A DNA stretch of 64,000 bases. Origin: Brevundimonas naejangsanensis. GTDB lineage: Bacteria; Pseudomonadota; Alphaproteobacteria; Caulobacterales; Caulobacteraceae. Below, in pieces: positions 8,980 to 17,306 of this stretch (position 1 is its first letter; each line of letters starts with the position of its first letter). The position numbers and the translations under genes are program-made. The notes under the pieces are model-generated. The model was given only the letters and a program-made list of their open reading frames with translations, had not been told where the DNA came from and did no database searches. The stretch is from the NCBI RefSeq assembly GCF_000635915.2, contig NZ_CP015614.1, positions 2,640,501 through 2,704,500 on the forward strand. Direction: 5' to 3'.

Positions 8980-9492
8980 ATGCGTATGCGGATGTCTGCG
9001 GCTCTGGCTGCGGCGGTTCTGGCTCTGGCGGGATGCGATAGCGGCGGTTCGGCGGTAGAGACGCGCGATCGTAGCGCCGCCGAGCCGGTCGGCTTGATCT
9101 CGGCGAGCGGGCCGGACGATGCGGCGGCCGCCGCGCCGCCGGAAGCGGCCAAACCCGCCGTCACCGCCAACCGGCGCGAGACCGCCGACGCCAAGGTGCA
9201 GCGGCTGTATGAGCGAAACGGCGCCGACTTCGGCGCCCGCTCGGCCGACGACTACCTGCAGAAGGTGCGGAGCTTCACCGAGGCGACGCCGAAGGGAACC
9301 GAGACGGTGAAGCGCGCCAACGGCGACACCCTCTTCTATCAGGCCGCGACCAACACCTTCGCCGTGGTCGACCGCAACGGCGTGCCGCGCACCATGTTCA
9401 AGCCGGACGACGGCCCGGCCTACTGGGCGCAGCAGAAGGAGCGGGCGCCGACCTTCGGCCAGCGTCGTAATGCGACGCGATCGGCGGAATAG
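8980..9492 (+). CDS. Lipoprotein with pyocin/CDI-toxin-like C-terminal domain
   Basis: A 170-residue protein with a lipoprotein signal: basic start, hydrophobic stretch and lipobox LALAGC with Cys19. Residues 25-60 are Ala/Pro-rich linker. The C-terminal part (about 72-155) has the pattern FGARSADDYLQK, then RANGDTLFYQ, TNTFAVVD and TMFKPD. I recall this order from C-terminal domains of pyocin-like proteins and contact-dependent inhibition toxins; that resemblance is from memory and untested. No immunity-like gene is adjacent, and the neighbours on either side are opposite-strand housekeeping genes. It may be a domesticated non-toxic relative. Lipoprotein call firm, domain call tentative. Confidence 0.7.
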   Translation: MRMRMSAALAAAVLALAGCDSGGSAVETRDRSAAEPVGLISASGPDDAAAAAPPEAAKPAVTANRRETADAKVQRLYERNGADFGARSADDYLQKVRSFTEATPKGTETVKRANGDTLFYQAATNTFAVVDRNGVPRTMFKPDDGPAYWAQQKERAPTFGQRRNATRSAE

Positions 9493-9504
9493 CGGCGGGG
9501 CGTC

Positions 9505-10368
9505 TTAGGCCGCCTCGAACGTCAGGGGCGCGCCCCAGAACTGGGCGACCAGGTCCGATTGCGGGCCGGGCGTTCCGGTGGTCAGGAAGTCGCGGCGGGC
9601 CGAGGAGCCCAACTCATATTCCGGATGGCGCCCGAAATAGCGCTCCAGCGAGTCGGCGACGGCGGCGGGCTGGCTGATGATCTGGACGCCGGGCGGCAGG
9701 GCCTGGGCGAACAGGTCGGCCACGATCTCATAGTGGGTGCAGCCCAGGACGGCCTTGTCCGGATGGCGGCCGATCCGGCGGCGCAAGGCGTCGACGTGGT
9801 CGTCGATGACCACCTTCAACTCCTCGGGCGGGGCGCCCAGTTCGATCAGGCCCGCCAGGCCGGGGCAGGCCTCGGTGAAGACCGCCAGGTCGTCGCGGCG
9901 CTTGTCGATCTCGATCTCATAGACGCGGCTCATGGCGGTGGCGGCGGTGCAGAAGACGCCGGTGACGTCGATGGCCTGCTTCTTCTCGCCTTCCAGCCGC
10001 CCGTTGCGTTCGGCCTCATAGGACCAGGGCAGGCCGGTGGCCGCCTCGATGGTGGGCACGATGATGCCCAGCACGTTGACCGGACGGCCCAGCTTTTCGC
10101 GCATCCCCGGAATCCAGGTCTGCTGCAGACGGCGCAGCGCAATGGCCGAGGCCGTGTTGCAGGCCAGCACGACGATCGAGGCGCCCGCCTCGAACAGGCG
10201 CTCGCATCCGGCGCGGGTCAGTTCGACGATGTCCTCGCCGCCGCGCCCGCCATAGGGGGCGTGCGCCTGATCGCCCAGATAGATGAAGTCCCGCGTCGGA
10301 AAGCGGGTCGTGAGTTCGCGGTGGACCGTCAGGCCCCCCACGCCGGAGTCGAAAACGCCTATCGCCAT
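9505..10368 (-). CDS. murI: Glutamate racemase MurI
   Basis: Converts L- to D-glutamate for peptidoglycan, 287 residues. The acid/base residues are in place: Asp7-Ser8 in GVFDSGVGG, Cys70 in LACNTASA, and Cys210-Thr-His212 in LGCTHYE. GDQAHAPYGGR matches the conserved YxGDxxxxPYG pattern. It is transcribed convergently with the lipoprotein gene, ending 12 bases from it, and divergently from the M3 peptidase gene. Confidence 0.95.
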   Translation of the reverse strand: MAIGVFDSGVGGLTVHRELTTRFPTRDFIYLGDQAHAPYGGRGGEDIVELTRAGCERLFEAGASIVVLACNTASAIALRRLQQTWIPGMREKLGRPVNVLGIIVPTIEAATGLPWSYEAERNGRLEGEKKQAIDVTGVFCTAATAMSRVYEIEIDKRRDDLAVFTEACPGLAGLIELGAPPEELKVVIDDHVDALRRRIGRHPDKAVLGCTHYEIVADLFAQALPPGVQIISQPAAVADSLERYFGRHPEYELGSSARRDFLTTGTPGPQSDLVAQFWGAPLTFEAA

Positions 10369-10489
10369 GCAGCGGCCTTTAGACCTGCGGGGTTTCGCCG
10401 TCCAATACTTAGGACTAAACCGGATTTATGGGACGCTCTCGGACCCTGCGCCGAAGGATGTCCAAAACAGCTATGGTTGGGAGACCTGG

Positions 10490-12673
10490 ATGCACAGACG
10501 CCATCTTCTCATCGGAGGCGCGAGCCTCTTCGCCCTGTCGGGCTGCGCTTCGGCCGGGGCCGTGGAGAACGCGGTGAGCGGCGCCGTCGCCGCCCTGACG
10601 ACCGCCGATGAGGCCCGGATCGCCCGCGCCGTCCTGCCGGCGACCGCGCCGCGCGCCGAGCTGCTGCAGCCCTGGACCGGTTCGTATGAAGGCGTGCCGC
10701 CGTGGGACAAGGTGACGGCGCCCAAGATGCGCGAAGCCATCCTGGAAGGCATCGAACTGCAACGCGCCGACATCGCCGCCATCGCGAACAACGCCGAAGC
10801 CCCGACCTTCGCCAACACCATGGCGGCGATGGAGATGGCGGGCGAGCCGCTGGACCGCGCCATGAACGTGTTCAGCGTCATGACCTCGAACATCGGCGGC
10901 GAGCAGTGGGACGTGCTGGAAACCGAGCTGTCGCCGATCCTGTCGGCCGCCTCGGACGAGATCACCTTCAACGAGAAGCTGTTCGCCCGCATCAAGGCCG
11001 TAGCCGACGGCGCTGACGCCGCAGGCCTGAACGCCCAGCAGAAGCGTCTGGCCGAGCGCAGCCGCGACGCCTTCGTGCGCAACGGCGCCGCCCTGGACGC
11101 CGCGGGCAAGGCCGAGCTGGGCCGCATCAACACCGATCTGTCGAACGCCTTCACCAGCTTCGGCCAGAAGGTCGTGGCCGACGAGAACACCTGGACCGTC
11201 ATCACTGATGAGGCCGGGCTGAAGGGCCTGCCGGACTCCAACAAGGCCGCCGCCGCCGCCGCCGCGCGTTCGCGCAACGTCCAGGGCTGGGCCATCGTCA
11301 ACACCCGCTCTAGCGTCGATCCCTTCCTGACCTTCGCCGACGACCGCGCGCTGCGCCAGCAGGTCTGGACCAAGTTCGTCAAGCGCGGCGACAACGGCGA
11401 CGCCAACGACACCAAGTCGACCATCGCCCGTATCGTCGCCCTGCGTCAGCAGCGCGCCAAGCTGCTGGGCTTCGGCAACCACGCCGAATGGCGCATGCAA
11501 GACACGATGGCCAAGACCCCGGCCGCGGCGATGGACCTGATGCAGCGCGTCTGGGCCCCGGCCAAGGCCCGCGTCGCCGAGGAAGTCGCCGACATGAAGG
11601 CGATCGCCGGTCACGACATCGAGCCGTGGGACTATCTCTACTACGCCGAGAAGGTGCGGAAGGCGAAGTACGACCTCGATCAGAACGAGCTGAAGCCCTA
11701 CTTCGAACTGCACGCCGTGCGCGCGGCCTCCTTCTACATGGCCGAACGCCTGTACGGCTTCGTCTTCAAGCCGCTGGCCAAGGGGACCGTCTCGACCTTC
11801 GAGCCGGACGTGACCACCTATGAGGTCACGGACAAGGCCACCGGCAAGCTGATCGGCCTGTTCTACGCCGACGACTTCGCCCGTCCGGGCAAGCGTTCGG
11901 GCGCCTGGATGACCACCTATCGGTCGTTCTCGCAGCTGACCGGCTCCAAGCCGATCCTGGCCTCGAACAACAACAACTTCGTCAAGGCGCCGGAGGGCCA
12001 GCCCCTGCTGATCTCGCTGGACGACGCCGAGACCCTGTTCCACGAGTTCGGCCACGCCCTGCACTACTTCTCGTCGGTGGTGACCTATCCGTCGTTCGGC
12101 AACACGCCGCGCGACTTCGTGGAATATCCGTCGCAGGTGCATGAGCACTGGGTGCTGACCCGGCCCATCCTCGACGGCTATATGAAGCACGTGGAGACGG
12201 GCCAGCCGATGCCGCAGGCGCTGGTGGACAAGATCGAGGCCTCCTCGACCTTCAACCAGGGCTACGCCACCGTCAGCTACCTGTCCTCGGCCCTGGTCGA
12301 CATGGACCTGCACACGCAGGCGACGCCGCCGACCGACATCGCCGCCTTCGAGAAAGCCTCGCTGGACCGTCTGGGCATGCCCAAGGAGATCGTGATGCGG
12401 CACCGCCTGCCGCAGTTCAATCACCTGTTCACCTCGGACGCCTATTCGGCCGGCTACTATTCCTACCTGTGGTCGGAAGTGATGGACGCCGACACCTGGG
12501 CCTGCTTCGAGGAGTCCGGCGACGTCTTCAACCCGGAGATCGGCGGCCGCTTCAAGTCGATCATCCTGGCGCCGGGCAACACCACCGACCGCGGCGACGC
12601 CTATCGCCAGTTCCGCGGCCGCAATCCGGACGTGGCGGCCCTGCTGAAGGTGCGCGGCTTCCCGACTTCTTAA
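10490..12673 (+). CDS. M3 family zinc metallopeptidase, lipoprotein (Dcp/oligopeptidase-like)
   Basis: A thimet-oligopeptidase-family zinc peptidase of 727 residues that probably trims short peptides. The zinc site is HEFGH (518-522) with Glu545 in DFVEYPSQ as likely third ligand, followed by the substrate-shaping QVHEHW. It starts with MHRRHLLIGG and a lipobox ending SGC at Cys19, so it is probably a periplasmic lipoprotein, as are related dipeptidyl carboxypeptidases in Caulobacterales. I chose the ATG at 10490 because it gives a proper signal; upstream in-frame sequence reads into the murI start. Whether it is Dcp- or PrlC-like cannot be decided by eye. Confidence 0.92.
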   Translation: MHRRHLLIGGASLFALSGCASAGAVENAVSGAVAALTTADEARIARAVLPATAPRAELLQPWTGSYEGVPPWDKVTAPKMREAILEGIELQRADIAAIANNAEAPTFANTMAAMEMAGEPLDRAMNVFSVMTSNIGGEQWDVLETELSPILSAASDEITFNEKLFARIKAVADGADAAGLNAQQKRLAERSRDAFVRNGAALDAAGKAELGRINTDLSNAFTSFGQKVVADENTWTVITDEAGLKGLPDSNKAAAAAAARSRNVQGWAIVNTRSSVDPFLTFADDRALRQQVWTKFVKRGDNGDANDTKSTIARIVALRQQRAKLLGFGNHAEWRMQDTMAKTPAAAMDLMQRVWAPAKARVAEEVADMKAIAGHDIEPWDYLYYAEKVRKAKYDLDQNELKPYFELHAVRAASFYMAERLYGFVFKPLAKGTVSTFEPDVTTYEVTDKATGKLIGLFYADDFARPGKRSGAWMTTYRSFSQLTGSKPILASNNNNFVKAPEGQPLLISLDDAETLFHEFGHALHYFSSVVTYPSFGNTPRDFVEYPSQVHEHWVLTRPILDGYMKHVETGQPMPQALVDKIEASSTFNQGYATVSYLSSALVDMDLHTQATPPTDIAAFEKASLDRLGMPKEIVMRHRLPQFNHLFTSDAYSAGYYSYLWSEVMDADTWACFEESGDVFNPEIGGRFKSIILAPGNTTDRGDAYRQFRGRNPDVAALLKVRGFPTS

Positions 12674-12802
12674 GAGTGGGCCTACCGCCCTTCGGGCTAC
12701 TTGAGGCCGTTGGGCGCCTAGGGCCGCGTCGGGGCGAGACCCGAAGGGCGGCGCGAAGCAGCCAAGGCGAAAGCCTTCTGACCGCGGCACAACCAAAGAG
12801 AG
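12674..12802 (+). other. Structured intergenic region, candidate small RNA
   Basis: Between the M3 peptidase and corA, CCGCCCTTCGGG (12685-12696) and its exact reverse complement (12740-12751) form a 12 bp stem. A second hairpin, AAGGC-GAAA-GCCTT (12764-12777), has a GNRA tetraloop. A strong terminator follows at 12803. This could be an mRNA 3' end or an independent small RNA; no promoter is evident. Confidence 0.4.
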
Positions 12803-12834
12803 GGCCTGGCGGAGGAATCCGCCGGGCCTTTTCT
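12803..12834 (+). terminator. Rho-independent terminator
   Basis: GGCCTGGCGG (12803-12812) pairs with CCGCCGGGCC (12819-12828) around a six-base loop, followed by TTTTCTATTT. It ends the M3 peptidase transcript or the preceding structured RNA. Confidence 0.82.
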
Positions 12835-12884
12835 ATTTCGGCCGGGGTGGCGTAAGCCTTGGCTATTCAGTTGAAGGAGCGCCC

Positions 12885-13850
12885 ATGAGCGTCGTCGCCT
12901 CCTACGTCTACAAGGACGGCAAGCGGGTGCGCGCGGCGCCGCTGACGGATCAGGGCCTGACCCTGGCCAAGGGCGAATACCTGTGGATCGGCCTGCATGA
13001 GCCGACGGACGATGAGTTCGATGTCCTGGTCCGACGTTTTCACCTGCACCCCCTGGCGGTCGAGGACGCCCTGACGGCGCACCAGATCCCCAAGCTGGAG
13101 GTCTATGGCTCCGAACTGTTCATCGTCGCCCGCACGGCCCAGGCCAAGGGCGACCGCATCCTGTACGGCGAGACTCACGTCTTTATCGGCCCCAACTACG
13201 TCATCACCATCCGCCACGGTTCGGCCCGCGCCCACACCCAGTTGCGCGCCCAGCTGGAGGCCTCGCCCCACCAGCTGAGCCACGGCCCGGACTTCATCCT
13301 GCACGGAGTGCTGGACTTCATCGTCGACGGCTACATCCCCATCATCGACGCCATCGAGGACAAGGTGCTGGAGATGGAGCAGGTGGCCCTGGACAGCTTT
13401 CTGTCGCGCGCCGACATCACCCGCCTGTTCCAGCTGCGCCGCGAACTGGTGAAGTTCAGCCGGGTGCTGGGGCCGATGGAGGAAGTCAGCGTCAAGCTGC
13501 AGTCGCTGGACCTGCCCTGCATCGACCGCGAGGTGCGGCCCTATTTCCGCGACGTGGCCGACCATGTGCGCCGCGTCTCCAGCCGGGCGGCGGGCCTGCG
13601 CGACATTCTGGCCTCGGTGTTTGAGGTGTCCAACCTGCTGGAGCAGCAGCGCCAGGGCGTCATCACCCGCAAGCTCGCCGCCTGGGCCGCCATCCTGGCC
13701 ACGCCGACGGCGGTGGCGGGCATCTACGGCATGAATTTCGAACACATGCCGGAGCTGCGCTGGACCTATGGCTATCCGGCCGTTCTGGCCTTCATCGTCG
13801 CCATCTGCATCGGCCTGTACGTCACCTTCAAGCGGACGCGTTGGCTGTGA
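12885..13850 (+). CDS. corA: CorA-type magnesium/divalent cation transporter
   Basis: Inner-membrane pentameric Mg2+ channel, 321 residues. The N-terminal two thirds form the cytoplasmic domain, with the long helix region around 150-260. The signature GMN sits at 282-284 in YGMNFEHMPE, between two C-terminal membrane helices (about 262-281 and 294-314), and the protein ends in basic KRTRWL. It is one of two CorA paralogues in the window (the other at 44421). GAAGGAG seven bases before the ATG supports the start. No leader structure like that of the second corA is evident beyond the upstream terminator. Confidence 0.94.
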   Translation: MSVVASYVYKDGKRVRAAPLTDQGLTLAKGEYLWIGLHEPTDDEFDVLVRRFHLHPLAVEDALTAHQIPKLEVYGSELFIVARTAQAKGDRILYGETHVFIGPNYVITIRHGSARAHTQLRAQLEASPHQLSHGPDFILHGVLDFIVDGYIPIIDAIEDKVLEMEQVALDSFLSRADITRLFQLRRELVKFSRVLGPMEEVSVKLQSLDLPCIDREVRPYFRDVADHVRRVSSRAAGLRDILASVFEVSNLLEQQRQGVITRKLAAWAAILATPTAVAGIYGMNFEHMPELRWTYGYPAVLAFIVAICIGLYVTFKRTRWL

Positions 13851-13851
13851 T

Positions 13852-14127
13852 TCATCCTGCCCGTGCGCGCGCCTGCGCATAGGTCAGCCGGGCCGACTGC
13901 GGCAGTTTTTCTAGCGCCTCGTCGCGCACGCCGGCCAGGCAGCGGATGCGGGCGACGCCGCTGTATCTCTGGCAGAGACGACGGGCGGCGCGCATCACGT
14001 CGCGGTCGAAGGCTGCCGCGCCTTCCCGCGAAGCCAGGTCGCGGACGTCGATGGCGAGGCGGCTGTCCGCCGAGGCGGCCCCTGCCGAGGCCAAAAGAAC
14101 GGCGGCTGAACAAATGATCCTGAGCAT
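13852..14127 (-). CDS. UrcA-like small secreted protein
   Basis: A 91-residue exported protein with a cleavable signal (hydrophobic 4-20, likely cut after AASA). The mature part has the UrcA-family pattern: a V-x-DL start, a run to RDVMRAARRLC, and two cysteines, Cys52 and Cys63, likely a disulfide. UrcA-family proteins are common in Caulobacterales and Sphingomonadales and their function is unknown. GGAAG just before the ATG supports the start. Its stop is one base from the convergent corA stop. Confidence 0.72.
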   Translation of the reverse strand: MLRIICSAAVLLASAGAASADSRLAIDVRDLASREGAAAFDRDVMRAARRLCQRYSGVARIRCLAGVRDEALEKLPQSARLTYAQARARAG

Positions 14128-14288
14128 GGGCTTCCAACCTTTTTAAAGTCGCGCTGCGGCGACGACGGCTGGGAGATCACGCGGCGTTTCAAGCGGAACG
14201 GAGTTCGTTCAAAGGCTGATTTGCGACGCTCGCATAAGAATGGGTCACCTTACCGGCGCGTCATCTGAGGGCCGCAAGGCGGCCTTCC

Positions 14289-16994
14289 TCAACCGCTGTT
14301 TCTGAGGCCTGCCGCCACGCCGTTGATGGCCAGAAGGATGCCGTTGCTGACGCGCGGATCATCGTCGCCTGCGCGGCGGCGGCGGATCAGCTCGATCTGA
14401 ACATGGTTCAGCGGCTCGACATAAGGCATCCGCTGGCGGATCAGCCGGTCCAGTTCGGGCTGACCGCCCAGCAGGGCGTCCTGGCCGGTGATGGACAGGA
14501 CGGCGGCGACGGTGCGGTCCCATTCGGCGCGGATAGAAGCATAGATGCGCTCGGCCAGAGCGGGGTCGGGGACCAGGCCGGCGTAGCGCCGGGCGACGGC
14601 CATGTCGGCCTTGGCCATGACCATCTCCATGTTCTGGATGACGGTGCGGAAGAAGGGCCAGGTTTCGGCCATGGCGCGCAGTTCGGCCGGGTCTTCGCCC
14701 CGAACCGCCGAGCCGAAGCCGTACCAGCCGGGCAGCATGACCCGCGACTGCGACCAGCTGAACACCCACGGAATGGCGCGCAGGTCCTCGATGGCGGGCG
14801 AGGCGGTGCGGCTGGCCGGGCGCGAGCCGATCTTCAGGTCGGCGATCTCGGCGATGGGGGTGGCGGCGCGGAAATAGTCGACGAAGCCCGGCGTCTCATA
14901 GACGAGGGCCCGATAGGCCTTCATCGAGGCGGCCGACAGGCGCGCGGCCGTTTCGCCATAGCGCGCGCTGTAGCCGGCGTCCGATTGCGGCCCCAGCGAG
15001 GCCAGCAGCGTCCCGCAGGTCAGGGCGTCGAGGTTGCGTTGGGCCACCTCCGGCTCGCCGTATTTGTTGGCGATGACCTCGCCCTGTTCGGTGACGCGGA
15101 TGCGGCCCGCCACCGTCCCGGCGGGCTGGCCCAGCACGGCCGAGAAGCTTGATCCGCCGCCGCGCCCCACGGCGCCGCCGCGCCCATGGAACAGCTGCAG
15201 CCGCACCCCCGCCGCGCGCGTGACCTCTAGCAGGGCGCGCGAGGCCTCGTGCAACTCCCAGCCCGAGGTCAGGTAGGAGCCGTCCTTGTTGCTGTCGGAA
15301 TAGCCGATCATCACCTCCTGCACCCCGCGCGCCTCGGCCACGGCGCGGGCGGACGGCTCGGCAAGGACCCGCTCAAGCGTGGCGCGGGCGGCGCGCAGGT
15401 CGTCGATGGTCTCGAACAGGGGCGCGGCCTGGATGGGGCAGGCGGCCGCGTCGGCCGGGTCGTAGAGGCCGACTTCCTTGAGCAGCAGATAGACCTCCAG
15501 CATGTCCGAAGCGGCGTCGGTCTTGGACACGATGTGGGTGCGGATCGCCTGCGGGCCGAACGTCGAAAGAGCCTCGGCGGCGGCCTGAAGGATGGCGCGC
15601 TCCTTCAGCGTCTCGGGGGCATAGTCCGCATACGGAGAGAACAGGGGGCGCGGGCTGGTCAGCTCGCGCGCCAGCACGGCCAGCCGCTCAGCTTCGTCCA
15701 GGGCGGCGTAGTCGGGGCAGACGCCCGCGACCTTCAGCAGGTCGGCGACCACGCGCTCATGCACGTCGGAGTTCTGGCGCAGGTCCAGCGTCGCCATGTG
15801 GAAGCCGAACACGTCCGCCGCCGTGATCAGTCGCGCTAGTCGGTCGTCGGCGAAGACGGCGCCGTGGGTCCGCACCAGACTGTCGTGCAGGATGTTCAAG
15901 TCGGCGCGGAAGGCGTTGGGACCGTCATAGGGCGGAGCCTTAAATCGGGCCGGACGCGGCGTCGGCTCGCCGGTCAGGGCCGGATAGGCGGCCGACAGGC
16001 GGGCGTAGATCTGGCTGAGCGCCCGGCGATAGGGTTCGTCCGCGCGCTGGATGGAGGCGTCGCCCGAGCCTTGCGCCAAGGCGGCCAGTTCGGGCGTGAC
16101 GCGGGTCAGGTCGATGGACAGGCTGAGCTCGGCGCCCAGGGCGTGCACCTCGTCCAGATAGAAGCCGAGCGCGGCGCGGGCCTGACTGCGGAAGGCGGCG
16201 CGCAGGGTGTCGGCGTCGACGTTCGGGTTGCCGTCGCGGTCGCCGCCGACCCAGGAGCCGATGCGCACGAAGGGCGTCAGATCGGGCGCCCCCAGCAGGC
16301 GCCGCCATTCGGCCAGCTGGGCCGGGGCGACATGCAGGAAGATGCGCCGCAGCCAGTCGACCACGATGTCGATCTCGTCCTGCACCACCGGCGCCGAGGC
16401 GCGGGTCAGCCGCGTGGCCCACAGGATGACGATCTGACGGCGCAGGGCCGCCTTCAGCGTTTCGGGATCGCAGGCGATCCCGTCGCGGTCGCAGCCGTCC
16501 AGCAGTTCGCCGACCGCCGCCGTGCGGTCGATGACGCTCTTGCGGCGCACCTCGGACGGGTGGGCGGTCAGCACCGGCGAGATCAGGGCCCGGCTCAGAA
16601 GGTCGCGCACCGCGCCCCTGTCGACGCCCGCTTCGGCCAGTCGTTTAAGCACGCCTTCGGGGGTGTCCGCCCGCTCTCCCGCCTCGGCCTGGGCCTGGGC
16701 GCGGCGCTTGCCCGCCCGGTCCTCTGCGACATTGGCCAGCAGGGAGAAGGCGGCGAAACCATGCGTCAGGCCGATGGCCTGATCCAGCGACAGGTCGCCC
16801 AGCAGACGCTCCAGTTCCGAAGCATCGTCCGAGGCCGGGTCGCGGTGATAGGCGACGGACGCCTTTCGCACGGCTTCGATCCGGTCGTAGAGCGCCTGTC
16901 CGCCCTCGTCGCGGATCACCTCGCCCAGCAGGGCGCCCAGAAGCCGAACCTCATCGCGGAGGCGGTCGTGGGGAAATTCCGAAGTCTGGCTCAT
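14289..16994 (-). CDS. ppc: Phosphoenolpyruvate carboxylase
   Basis: Anaplerotic enzyme that carboxylates PEP to oxaloacetate, 901 residues. Signatures: catalytic His145 in LTAHPSEVRRKS (Ser where Thr is usual), GYSDSNKDGSYLTSGW, the glycine loop FHGRGGAVGRGGG, and the C-terminal GLRNSG where most family members end RNTG. Upstream is a 312-base gap shared with ffh. Its presence fits the TCA-cycle genes elsewhere in the window (sucCDAB). Confidence 0.97.
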   Translation of the reverse strand: MSQTSEFPHDRLRDEVRLLGALLGEVIRDEGGQALYDRIEAVRKASVAYHRDPASDDASELERLLGDLSLDQAIGLTHGFAAFSLLANVAEDRAGKRRAQAQAEAGERADTPEGVLKRLAEAGVDRGAVRDLLSRALISPVLTAHPSEVRRKSVIDRTAAVGELLDGCDRDGIACDPETLKAALRRQIVILWATRLTRASAPVVQDEIDIVVDWLRRIFLHVAPAQLAEWRRLLGAPDLTPFVRIGSWVGGDRDGNPNVDADTLRAAFRSQARAALGFYLDEVHALGAELSLSIDLTRVTPELAALAQGSGDASIQRADEPYRRALSQIYARLSAAYPALTGEPTPRPARFKAPPYDGPNAFRADLNILHDSLVRTHGAVFADDRLARLITAADVFGFHMATLDLRQNSDVHERVVADLLKVAGVCPDYAALDEAERLAVLARELTSPRPLFSPYADYAPETLKERAILQAAAEALSTFGPQAIRTHIVSKTDAASDMLEVYLLLKEVGLYDPADAAACPIQAAPLFETIDDLRAARATLERVLAEPSARAVAEARGVQEVMIGYSDSNKDGSYLTSGWELHEASRALLEVTRAAGVRLQLFHGRGGAVGRGGGSSFSAVLGQPAGTVAGRIRVTEQGEVIANKYGEPEVAQRNLDALTCGTLLASLGPQSDAGYSARYGETAARLSAASMKAYRALVYETPGFVDYFRAATPIAEIADLKIGSRPASRTASPAIEDLRAIPWVFSWSQSRVMLPGWYGFGSAVRGEDPAELRAMAETWPFFRTVIQNMEMVMAKADMAVARRYAGLVPDPALAERIYASIRAEWDRTVAAVLSITGQDALLGGQPELDRLIRQRMPYVEPLNHVQIELIRRRRAGDDDPRVSNGILLAINGVAAGLRNSG

Positions 16995-17306
16995 GGATTG
17001 TCTCTCAAGGGCGAGGCCGGAAGCGAAGCCGTATCAGGGTGATCCCGGTGCGCTAGTCCACGAGGCAACGCGCCAACCCCCTGAGCGGTCGCCTTTCGTC
17101 TTGAGAACGGAGTCGACATCGCCTTGCTTTTCCGCCATAAGCCGCGACTTCCGGCGCAATTGAACCTGCGCCTCCACCCGCACGACCCCTGATTTTCTTC
17201 AGGACGAGGCGGGAGAGGGCCTCTGTCGACGTGATCGTTCGCAGAGGTCGCCCGCCTATGGGCGCTGCTCACGGAGGCCAAGGCCCAGGCGCATGAAAGG
17301 GTTTGA
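16995..17306. other. Divergent intergenic region between ppc and ffh
   Basis: A 312-base gap that must hold the promoters for both genes. I find no convincing -35/-10 pair, palindromic operator, RNA gene or open reading frame with coding character in it. Confidence 0.5.

Noticed and set aside
10415..12796. 793-codon open frame antisense to the M3 peptidase gene
   Set aside because: It is wholly opposite a gene with intact zinc motifs, and its translation is Val/Gly/Gln/Arg-rich without domains.
16995..17306. Possible 4.5S/SRP RNA gene just upstream of ffh
   Set aside because: No SRP RNA Alu-free hairpin with the conserved GGAA tetraloop and asymmetric loop could be found.
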